From a bacterium (lineage in GTDB: Bacteria > Chlamydiota > Chlamydiia > Chlamydiales > SM23-39): 44,430 bases of DNA. Positions within the stretch are counted from its first letter, which is position 1, and each line of letters starts with the position of its first letter. The notes under the pieces are model-generated. The model made no database searches. It was not told the origin of the DNA and saw only the letters and a program-made list of their open reading frames with translations. Positions 38,251-44,430 of the stretch are shown in pieces. The stretch is taken from positions 1 to 44,430 of the forward strand of contig JAJXYX010000055.1 in the NCBI GenBank assembly GCA_021780355.1, given 5' to 3'. The translations under genes and the position numbers were made by a program.

Positions 38251-39119
38251 TGCGCGATCCTTTGATAGCTGATTTTCTCGACTATATCCGTTCTGAAAAG
38301 GGACTGTCCGCCCATACGATTGAAGCGTATGGACGCGATTTGGTTTTATTTAAAGAGTTTCTTCAAAATAAGCCTTGGAAGGAAAGCTCAGCCAATACGA
38401 TTGTGGATTTTTTAGCCTGGCTTCACGCCCGCTCTTATGCTTCAAGCAGCGTGTGCCGCATCTTGGTGTCGATTAAGGTATTTTTCCGTTTTTTGAAAAA
38501 GGAGGGGGAAATCTCCGTCGATTTGGGGCGCTATTTTGACACCCCGAAAATCTGGCAGCTTGTTCCTGAGGTTTTAACTATTCAAGAGGTTGATCTTCTC
38601 TTAGCCGCTCCCAATCCTGAAGAGGCCGTTGGAGCCAGAGATCGAGCTATTTTAGAGCTTCTTTATGCAACTGGTATGCGCGTGTCGGAGCTATGCCAGC
38701 TGATGATTTGCGATTTGAGCGACACATTTGTCAAAGTGTGGGGAAAAGGGAAAAAAGAACGGGTGATTCCAGTCGGAAGCAAGGCGATTGCAGCTGTCGA
38801 TCACTATCTTTTACATTTCCGCTCTAACCTTAAAGAAGAAAATATCCCTCTTTTTGTCTCTCAAAAAGGGCGTCCGATTTCCCGCATCACCGTATGGAGC
38901 CGGGTAAAAATGTATGCTCAATTAGCTGGAATCCAAAAAGAGGTTTCTCCTCATACTCTTCGCCACTCTTTTGCTACGCATCTTTTAGAAAATGGCGCTG
39001 ATCTACGGTTGATTCAAGATATGTTAGGTCATGAAGATATTGGCACGACAGACCGATATACCCACATGACCGGAAACCGGATCCAAGCAGCTTTTGCCTC
39101 TTTTCACCCTAGGCCTTAA
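38250..39119 (+). CDS. xerD: Tyrosine recombinase XerC/XerD
   Basis: This 289-residue site-specific recombinase has a SAM-like core-binding domain (1-95; FLDYIRSEKGLSAHTIEAYG) and a catalytic domain with all expected residues. These are Arg144 in ATGMRVSEL, the GKGKKERVIP lysine, His235 and Arg238 in HTLRHSFATHL, His261 in MLGHEDIG and the nucleophile Tyr270 in TTDRYTHM. XerC and XerD resolve chromosome dimers at dif with FtsK. The choice of D over C is tentative. It is convergent with the disordered-protein gene, with eight bases between them. Confidence 0.88.
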   Translation: MRDPLIADFLDYIRSEKGLSAHTIEAYGRDLVLFKEFLQNKPWKESSANTIVDFLAWLHARSYASSSVCRILVSIKVFFRFLKKEGEISVDLGRYFDTPKIWQLVPEVLTIQEVDLLLAAPNPEEAVGARDRAILELLYATGMRVSELCQLMICDLSDTFVKVWGKGKKERVIPVGSKAIAAVDHYLLHFRSNLKEENIPLFVSQKGRPISRITVWSRVKMYAQLAGIQKEVSPHTLRHSFATHLLENGADLRLIQDMLGHEDIGTTDRYTHMTGNRIQAAFASFHPRP

Positions 39120-39127
39120 AAGAACTT

Positions 39128-40060
39128 CTAAAATGCCCCGGAGTCGCTAAGTTCATTTTTTGCATCATCTAATCTAAAAGGAGAGATGGTGTCGATCAAT
39201 TCATCTTTGAGAGTTGATGCTTTGTTTTTCCGCTTGAGCTGAAAAGAAGAGCTTTTATCTTGATCCGAAGAAGAGCTTTGTGGTCTTTCTTCTTCTCCGA
39301 GATACTCTGATACGTTTTTTCTTCTTTTGTTCAGGAGGAGTTTTTCGATCCAGCGATCTTCGTCCTCGCTAGACTCTTCAGGTAAATTACTTTGCAAGGG
39401 TTTTTCTCGCTTAAGAAAATCAATAGGGCTTTCTTTTGCTTCATCATCAAGAGATTCTTCAGACAAACTGAAACGCAAAGGTTTTTCTTGCTCGGAAAAA
39501 TCGCTCAAGCTTCCATTTTCCTCTTCGCTAGAAAACTGGCCAAATTGGAGGGCATTTGCATCGTCTGTTTTTAGAGAAGATTTGCTCCCGCAAGTTGAAT
39601 GTTCGCTGATTGTGTTGTTTGAGCTGGACGATCCTGAGAGGTGGTAGGTATGGGAGATGTTGATGGGCGCGCTGAGGAAGGTGATTTTCCCATCTTGAAC
39701 AGGACTGGATAAAAGTGAAGCGGGAGGCCCCGAAGGAATGATCCTGTCAGACTCGGTCTTTTCGAGCTGTTCAGATTTCTCTGCAAATAAAGGGAGGTCT
39801 TTGACTTCGCTTTTTTCGAGACTAAAGGAAGTGGGAACAGGGGGGAAATGGGCTGAAGATTGTTTATGATAAGGGGGAGAGGAAGAATTAGATAGAGAAA
39901 GGCTTGTATATTGAGTTGAATGGAGGTCTAACGAAGGGGTTGATTGAGAGAAGACGGACTGGATCTTTGTGTCTTGATGAGACGAGTCTCGAAGAGAGCG
40001 TATCACTAGGCTTGGAAGTTTTTCCGCGCCATTTGCTGAGGAAGCTGCTTGGGTTTTCAT
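39128..40060 (-). CDS. Disordered Ser/Glu-rich protein, possible effector
   Basis: This 310-residue protein has no signal peptide or membrane segment. It is very rich in Ser, Glu, Asp, Lys and Pro (SLSLSNSSSPPYHKQSS, HLSGSSSSNNTISEHS). The second half holds two degenerate copies of a ~27-residue unit: DFSEQEKPLRFSLSEESLDD and DFLKREKPLQSNLPEESSED. Basic patches such as LLLNKRRKN could be nuclear-targeting-like. Composition and lack of a fold resemble type III effectors, but this is inference. The start codon abuts the promoter region of the TsaC/Sua5 gene. Confidence 0.6.
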   Translation of the reverse strand: MKTQAASSANGAEKLPSLVIRSLRDSSHQDTKIQSVFSQSTPSLDLHSTQYTSLSLSNSSSPPYHKQSSAHFPPVPTSFSLEKSEVKDLPLFAEKSEQLEKTESDRIIPSGPPASLLSSPVQDGKITFLSAPINISHTYHLSGSSSSNNTISEHSTCGSKSSLKTDDANALQFGQFSSEEENGSLSDFSEQEKPLRFSLSEESLDDEAKESPIDFLKREKPLQSNLPEESSEDEDRWIEKLLLNKRRKNVSEYLGEEERPQSSSSDQDKSSSFQLKRKNKASTLKDELIDTISPFRLDDAKNELSDSGAF

Positions 40061-40169
40061 GACTTATCCTATTGTTTTATCTATTAGAGCCTCTAAGGTA
40101 TACTCTCTTTTAAAATTTATTTCATTATTTTTTGATCTTTTCTCTTCATTGAGTTATCCTGTTGGGGTC

Positions 40170-41078
40170 ATGGAATGTGAAGAGAAAAAATTTTTACAAG
40201 CAGTTGAGCTCCTAAAACAGGGGGAAGTTGTCGCTTTTCCTACAGAAACTGTTTATGGCCTAGGAGCTTGCATTTTTTACGAAGAAGCGGTTCAAAAGAT
40301 TTTTTCTATAAAAAAAAGACCCTCGGACAATCCTTTGATTGCCCACATCGGTTCTTTAAGCGATGTAGCAAAGTTGGCCATCGATATCCCCGATGCTTTT
40401 TACACCCTTTCCAGCGCTTTTTGGCCAGGACCATTAACCATCGTACTAAAAAAGCATCCTGCTGTGCCTGCTTTAGTTTCTGCAGGACATCCCACGATGG
40501 CCATCCGCATGCCGGATCATCCATTAGCCCTTCGCCTCATTCAAGCTGTAGGAGAGCCCCTTGTCGCCCCGTCAGCTAATCTATCCGGCCGCCCAAGTCC
40601 TACTCAGGCAAGCGATGTAAAAGAAGACTTGGCAGGCCGTTTGCCTCTCGTCCTCGATGGGGGAGAGTGTTCTATTGGCATCGAATCGACGGTAGTTAGT
40701 TTAATAGATCCCATCCCTACTCTACTTCGCCCCGGCTCTATTAGTCAGGCTCAACTGGAATCTGTCCTCAAATGTCCTATTCGTCTCGCGTCAGAAAAAG
40801 ATCCAGCCTGTTCTCCCGGCATGAAACATCGCCACTATGCGCCTCGGGCTAGAGTGCAAGTCGTCCTTTATCCTGAAAGGCCTTCCACCTCCGCTTCCTA
40901 CCTTATCTCCTCAGAGCCTCTTTTTTCAGCTCTTGTGTTTAACCGGCGTAATTTTTATTCTCGTCTTAGAGAGGCAGATCGCTTAGGCGCCGAGGAAATC
41001 ACCATTTATTGCGGCCCCTCAGTTCAACAAGACGCTGGTTTGATGAATCGAATTCTTCGCTCGGCGGGCCTTTTGTAA
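40170..41078 (+). CDS. Threonylcarbamoyl-AMP synthase (TsaC/Sua5 type)
   Basis: The 302-residue product has the YrdC domain: GEVVAFPTETVYGLGA, IKKRPSDNPLIAHI with the KxR catalytic pair, VGEPLVAPSANLSGRPSPT and STVVSLIDPIPTLLRPG. A C-terminal extension (from about 210, SPGMKHRHYAPRARVQVVL) is of the Sua5 type, though its last part is short. It makes threonylcarbamoyl-AMP for t6A at position 37 of ANN-decoding tRNAs. ATG 40170 is chosen; 37 further in-frame codons upstream overlap the divergent gene and look non-coding. The RDD gene follows after ten bases. Confidence 0.9.
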   Translation: MECEEKKFLQAVELLKQGEVVAFPTETVYGLGACIFYEEAVQKIFSIKKRPSDNPLIAHIGSLSDVAKLAIDIPDAFYTLSSAFWPGPLTIVLKKHPAVPALVSAGHPTMAIRMPDHPLALRLIQAVGEPLVAPSANLSGRPSPTQASDVKEDLAGRLPLVLDGGECSIGIESTVVSLIDPIPTLLRPGSISQAQLESVLKCPIRLASEKDPACSPGMKHRHYAPRARVQVVLYPERPSTSASYLISSEPLFSALVFNRRNFYSRLREADRLGAEEITIYCGPSVQQDAGLMNRILRSAGLL

Positions 41079-41088
41079 AGGAAGTCTC

Positions 41089-41649
41089 ATGGCAGATCGG
41101 ATCATTGAACCTTCAGAAATCCTCGTCGAGCAAGATTATGTCCGGACAAAACCAGCTCAAGTCAATCCATGGATCCGTTTTCTTGCCAGATTCGTGGATT
41201 ACTCTCTCTTCTGTCTCGCTCTTCTTGCCTTGAAAAAATTTCTCCCCTCAATACCCCCTTCCTCTTTTACAAAACTCATCCCCTTCGAATTTTTCTCTTG
41301 GATCCCCCTCGAAACCCTCTTCCTCTTTACCTGGGGCAAAACGCCCGGAAAATGGTTTTTAAAAACTGATCTTCGCTTCAATAACAAATCTAAACCCGAA
41401 TTCGTCGCCGCTCTTCGCAGAAGCATGTCCGTCTGGTGGCGTGGTCTTGGCCTCGGCATCCCCGTCATCAACGTCCTATGCCTCCTCGTAGCCTACCAGC
41501 GCCTTAAACTCACTCACACAACAAGCTGGGATCGAGATGACCGCGTCCACGTTACCCACCGCCCTCTAGCCCCATGGCGCCTCACCGCAGCAGCGATTTT
41601 TTCCTCTTGCAGCCTCATTGTTTATTTCTCTATTAAAAATGCAGGCTAA
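41089..41649 (+). CDS. RDD-family membrane protein
   Basis: The 186-residue protein has the RDD-domain opening PWIRFLARFVDYSLFCLALL, whose Arg and Asp name the family. TLFLFTWGKTPGKWFLKTDL, a WWRGLGLGIPVINVLCLLVA helix and a last helix near the C-terminus follow. RDD proteins are small transporters or accessory factors of unknown substrate; some act in Na+/H+ exchange. AAAGGAAG precedes the ATG. Co-transcribed with the TsaC/Sua5 gene. Confidence 0.8.
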   Translation: MADRIIEPSEILVEQDYVRTKPAQVNPWIRFLARFVDYSLFCLALLALKKFLPSIPPSSFTKLIPFEFFSWIPLETLFLFTWGKTPGKWFLKTDLRFNNKSKPEFVAALRRSMSVWWRGLGLGIPVINVLCLLVAYQRLKLTHTTSWDRDDRVHVTHRPLAPWRLTAAAIFSSCSLIVYFSIKNAG

Positions 41650-41656
41650 TCCCATT

Positions 41657-41762
41657 GGGGCTTCGCCCCAAACCCCACCAAAGGACTGACGTCCTCTGGA
41701 CTCCTATTTGTTTGTTCATGATCTTCCGCTGCGGAAGATCAGAAATAAAATAGGTTTTCAAT
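41657..41762. repeat. G/C-rich palindrome family, copy after the RDD gene
   Basis: GGGGCTTCGCCCC, then CCACCAAAGGACTGACGTCC, then the central hairpin ATCTTCC-GCT-GCGGAAGAT-like sequence near 41720-41740, and AATAGGTTTTCAATAATC in place of the outer right arm. It is closest to the copy at 97. It lies between the convergent RDD and lipoprotein genes, in a gap of 162 bases with nothing else recognisable. Confidence 0.75.
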
Positions 41763-41811
41763 AATCTAGGGCGAGCAACTTATGCGGAAATGAGTTTAAA
41801 TTAGATGCTTC

Positions 41812-42336
41812 TTATTTTAGATTTTGGTTGATCTTTTCCAAAGCTTCTTCATAGGTTTCTTGATAAATAGTTTTTAGATACGTTGTTTCAGGATCTTCTA
41901 TTTCATACTTGATTATTCCATAAGCTAACGAAACAATAGACAGCTCTCCTGGGGGAAGAAGCGATCCGTCAGGATTATATAAATAAAGTTCAATTTCTGT
42001 TTTTTGAGGAGGAAATGGGCATGTAGATAAATAAGGATGTATTTTTTTTTCCTCATTGATCTTATCTGCAAGCGTTTGTGCTGCATAAATAACCATTTCT
42101 CTTCCTTTTTTTAAGTCTAATTTTTGATAGTAATTAAACATTAAACCAAGAATCTGGATTTCGTGCATCATTTGCCCCATAGTCCCTGCAGGCGTTAGAT
42201 TTTTTTCTTTTTTTATCTGAATTGCAGCTTTTATTCTTATTTCGTTGGCCAGCTTTTGTTTTTCACTTATTGTATATTTCAGTTCGCAGCTAGATAGAAT
42301 TAATGCAAATAAAAATATTATTGATTTTTTCTTCAT
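41812..42336 (-). CDS. Predicted lipoprotein
   Basis: This 174-residue protein has a short signal (KKKSIIFLFALILSSC) and the lipobox LSSC, predicting lipidation at Cys17. The mature part is mostly helical (QKLANEIRIKAAIQIKKEKN, MMHEIQILGLMFNYYQKLDL) with a middle β segment (EIELYLYNPDGSLLPPGE). Its ATG overlaps the stop of the DUF687-type gene by four bases, so it is translated as part of that operon. No family is recognised; a partner of the upstream protein is plausible. Confidence 0.75.
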   Translation of the reverse strand: MKKKSIIFLFALILSSCELKYTISEKQKLANEIRIKAAIQIKKEKNLTPAGTMGQMMHEIQILGLMFNYYQKLDLKKGREMVIYAAQTLADKINEEKKIHPYLSTCPFPPQKTEIELYLYNPDGSLLPPGELSIVSLAYGIIKYEIEDPETTYLKTIYQETYEEALEKINQNLK

Positions 42337-43400
42337 TTGTATTCTCCGTTATTATTTATGTAGTCTTTGATTTTCATTCTTAAATTCTGTTTACAAGTTT
42401 CTGTTTGAAAATCATGATCAATGCCTTTAGCATCAGGGTGAGGTTCCAGTAAAATTAGCTGTTCTCTTTGTTCTAATTTCATTTTTAATACAGGGGACAT
42501 TCCTGTTTCGTTTGGATCAAAAAAACTGGGGTGAATAAGCTCTCCGTAATGAACGATATCATTTTCGCTGGCATAATTAAATGATTTATAACAGGTTTCT
42601 GTTGGTACAATTTTTGCGGGGGCTATAGCGACAACAATCAATCGTTGCCTGATTTCTTCTGGACAAGAATCGAGCGCATTATTGATATGAATAGCCCCTT
42701 GACTATGACAGATCTGAAGAATTTTTTTCTCGGGATTGTCTTTATGACGCTCATGGAACTCCGTCCAAGCTTCTTTGAGTAGGTGAGCTGTATTGGGAGA
42801 GTAGCCAAAATAGTTTAGTCCTAGTATCTCGGCAAGATCAATGGGCGCTGTATTCGAATGGTTATGGATAAAATCGACGCCAACATCTTTTGGGGTTAAA
42901 CTTTTTAGATAAGCCTGGTGACTTAACGCTTCATTGAGATTGGTATTCATCCCATTGATTCCTAAAATAAGCAAGTCTTTATTTGGCTCTCCTAAAGTCG
43001 GAAGCTTTTGTGAGATCATACTGGGATCCACTTGGCTGCGCTCGTACCATGCTTTGACGGCGAAGGCCATCTCATCTTGGCAGAGCATATTGACATCGTA
43101 GGAACTTTCGGTCTTTTTGTCTTTTATCAATTGATTAGGTTTAGGTGTTTTTGGAGAATCTATCGATTGGGTCAGCGCTTCATCGGGATAATAAAGGACT
43201 CCATTTTGTTCTTTGTCGGTAAATTCTCTGTGCCACTCTCCAAACGTCATGGGCTGGTTGGGGTTTAATTGAGGGTAAGTTGAAGGAGCGGGTTGTTTTG
43301 GAGGGGGAGGTAGTGCAGGCTCTTTTGTTTTTTCCATAAATGTCGAGTTAGGCGCTTGGGGAGCCCAAGGACGGATGAGATCCGGGGGAAGCGGTTTCAT
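42333..43400 (-). pseudogene. DUF687-type alpha/beta-hydrolase-like protein, 3' part (frameshifted)
   Basis: The 355 residues from ATG 43400 carry the DUF687-type core known from Chlamydia: LILGINGMNTNLNEALSHQA, LAEILGLNYFGYSPNTAHLL, QICHSQGAIHINNALD (serine of a nucleophile-elbow type motif), VVAIAPAKIVPTETCYKSFN and YASENDIVHYGE. A hydrolase-like fold is likely; activity is unproven. The frame is open upstream of this ATG as far as the A7 tract (T7 at 43462-43468), reading KGIEPQSPPTPTYS just before it. The true N-terminus therefore lies in the adjoining 239-codon frame at 43441. Removing one A joins both into about 608 codons. Confidence 0.75.
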
Positions 43401-43440
43401 GCTATATGTAGGAGTAGGAGGCGATTGCGGTTCAATGCCT

Positions 43441-44160
43441 TTATGGATAAAATAGGGAGAGTTTTTTTATGTTCTCCCATTGTTCATCGAGTGATTGAAG
43501 TTTTGTTTGTTCGTTCACTTCTTGACAAGGAAACTCGTTGGAGTCGAAAGAGCTATCAGGCATGAAGCCGCCTTCTTGTCTTCCGTTGATCAATCGATCG
43601 AGAATGGCGTCTCCTCCTGTACCGCCTGTTGTCGTGACGACAGCTACGGTAATGGCGATACCGACGACGACAAGCGTGCCAATAACAATTTCTACCTTAT
43701 GTTTTCTCCAGGTTTTTCCCGTTTTATGACAAATTGTTTTAAGTGATTTTTTAAAGCCGCAAGGCACTGCGTAACAATTGCCGTAAGCAGGCGCTAACAT
43801 AAAACCTTCGTTTCGATATTCACTAGTGACCGCGAAATATGGCTGCTCTTCACCCTTGATATCTCCGTCTAATTGAAAGGTGAGAAACTCGATTTGTTTT
43901 TGAGATAATTGATTTAAATTGATGTCGGGTGCAGAAGGATCGTCCAATCTTACAGAGAGACAGCGCATCCGAGGATTTTGCGTATGTAAGTAAGCGGCAC
44001 TTTTGATTTGCTTTTTGGTTTGAAAAACTTTTTCTACTCGTTGATCAAGATCCGCTTCGTTGAGCTTGCCACTTATCTCGTCATCATCCCATCCGATGAT
44101 AGGTTCCCAATATTCTCCAATCTCTTCAAAGCCATAACTATCGCACCCTTCTATTGACAT
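43441..44160 (-). pseudogene. DUF687-type protein, 5' part (frameshifted at A7 tract)
   Basis: The 239 codons encode an N-terminal soluble region (CDSYGFEEIGEYWEPIIGWD, SVRLDDPSAPDINLNQLSQK). A basic stretch precedes one membrane helix (TWRKHKVEIVIGTLVVVGIA, about residues 152-178) with a Gly/Thr-rich exit, and an acidic end. The last residues, KLSLFYP, follow a run of seven A on the coding strand (complement at 43462-43468). With six A the frame would continue as ENIKNSPYFIHKGIEPQS into the downstream part. Either the gene is broken, or slippage makes a full protein, or the base is a sequencing error. If intact, it would be a membrane-anchored hydrolase-like protein. Confidence 0.7.
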
Positions 44161-44274
44161 AACGCTCTCTATCTATAAAGATTTTTTTTGCTCGGGCATT
44201 TTAAAAAAAAAGTTTCTTTTTTGAGAAGGAAATCTTTGTCTTAGGGAAATGTTTTTTTTTCATGACCAAAACAA

Positions 44275-44307
44275 GCAAATAGGTTTCCAAAGGACGAAGT
44301 CCTTTGG
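44275..44307. repeat. G/C-rich palindrome family, truncated copy
   Basis: AAATAGGTTTCCAAAGG followed by ACGAAGTCCTTTGG is the right-arm fragment of the palindrome (compare 199-225). It joins the terminal 98-bp repeat directly. The remaining bases of the 270-base 3' gap are A/T-rich and show nothing else recognisable except the repeats listed. Confidence 0.7.
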
Positions 44308-44405
44308 CCTATAGTTTATAGTTTTCTTCGACTTTTCAGTTTCTTTGGATTTAAGTCCCTATCGCCTTCCAACGCTTCGCGTTTCCAGTTGATCACTTGC
44401 GTTTG
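44308..44405. repeat. 98-bp inverted repeat, right copy
   Basis: Exact reverse complement of bases 1-98. It stands in opposite orientation at the other edge of the window, next to a truncated G/C-rich palindrome, just as the left copy adjoins a complete one. Confidence 0.9.
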
Positions 44406-44430
44406 ATGATCGATCGAGGCGATCGATCAT
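44406..44430. repeat. Perfect 11-bp palindrome at the window edge
   Basis: ATGATCGATCG-AGG-CGATCGATCAT, a perfect inverted repeat at the extreme 3' end. It may be the start of the next repeat unit. Confidence 0.7.

Noticed and set aside
40059-40169. Longer TsaC/Sua5 start overlapping the divergent gene
   Set aside because: The YrdC domain begins right after ATG 40170, and the upstream codons overlap the other gene's start without a ribosome site.
1-44430. tRNA or rRNA genes in the intergenic regions
   Set aside because: No cloverleaf, GTTCAA-type T-loop with matching acceptor arms, or rRNA signature was recognised. The GGGTTCAAAGC core of the TATACC palindromes looks T-loop-like, but no tRNA body surrounds it.

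Overview
The window reads as a chromosomal piece of a Chlamydia-related obligate intracellular bacterium (order Chlamydiales, 'environmental chlamydia' grade; a Waddlia-like organism is a guess). The reasons are an NTT-type nucleotide transporter, a Pkn1-type kinase with a C-terminal FGE-sulfatase domain, a DUF687-type protein, Inc-like proteins with paired hydrophobic segments, a short RodZ, and gene orders that, from memory, match Chlamydia trachomatis blocks (DUF378-gatC-gatA-gatB; rnhC-rodZ; hemW-hypothetical-sucA-sucB). No rRNA, tRNA or CRISPR array was recognised. No transposase gene was seen, but small palindromic elements are abundant.

Layout. 0-6.1 kb: a terminal repeat, an APC amino-acid permease, a two-gene operon ending in an SH2-like protein, then TMEM14-gatB-gatA-gatC with 4-nt overlaps. 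6.1-10.9 kb: a DUF378 membrane protein, a predicted outer-membrane barrel, a secreted protein, two Yip1-family paralogues, an acidic small protein and a dicarboxylate/amino-acid symporter. 11-16.3 kb: recN-rnhC diverging from rodZ and a Pkn1-like kinase whose HRD motif reads HGS. 16.3-19.3 kb: low-complexity and repeat-bearing Inc-like proteins, a secreted protein and a PagL-type lipid A deacylase. 19.3-24.7 kb: a YheT-type hydrolase, the nucleotide transporter, a DsbB-like protein without its redox cysteines, fabI and small genes. 24.9-29.2 kb: holA, an RsmI-like methylase, a SlyD-like FKBP, hemW and an acidic coiled-coil protein. 29.4-34.6 kb: sucA-sucB-lpdA, a complete 2-oxoglutarate dehydrogenase set. 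34.7-36.5 kb: an A-type Fe-S carrier fusion, a ferredoxin, a small coiled-coil protein and adenylate kinase. 36.7-41.6 kb: a large Inc-like protein, a XerC/D recombinase, a disordered acidic protein, TsaC/Sua5 and an RDD protein. 41.8-44.2 kb: a lipoprotein and a DUF687-type protein split in two by a homopolymer frameshift.

Repeats are the most unusual layer. (1) A 164-bp element with 18-bp terminal inverted repeats sits exactly between the stop codons of two convergent gene pairs. (2) A family of TATACC...GGTATA nested palindromes has four copies between 22.6 and 27.4 kb. Their arms differ between copies but stay self-complementary, and one copy has jumped into a copy of element 1 at a TA dinucleotide, so the window holds both the filled and the empty site. 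(3) G/C-rich palindromes (GGGGCTTCGCCCC type) lie mostly at gene 3' ends. (4) A perfect 98-bp inverted repeat lies at the two edges, suggesting the window is a contig that stops in a dispersed repeat.

The genes combine housekeeping (tRNA amidation, TCA cycle, DNA repair, fatty-acid synthesis, Fe-S supply) with host-dependence functions (nucleotide and amino-acid import) and candidate host-interaction proteins (SH2-like protein, Inc-like proteins, DUF687-type protein, lipid A deacylase). Gene calls rest on reading translated sequence and motifs. No database search was possible.
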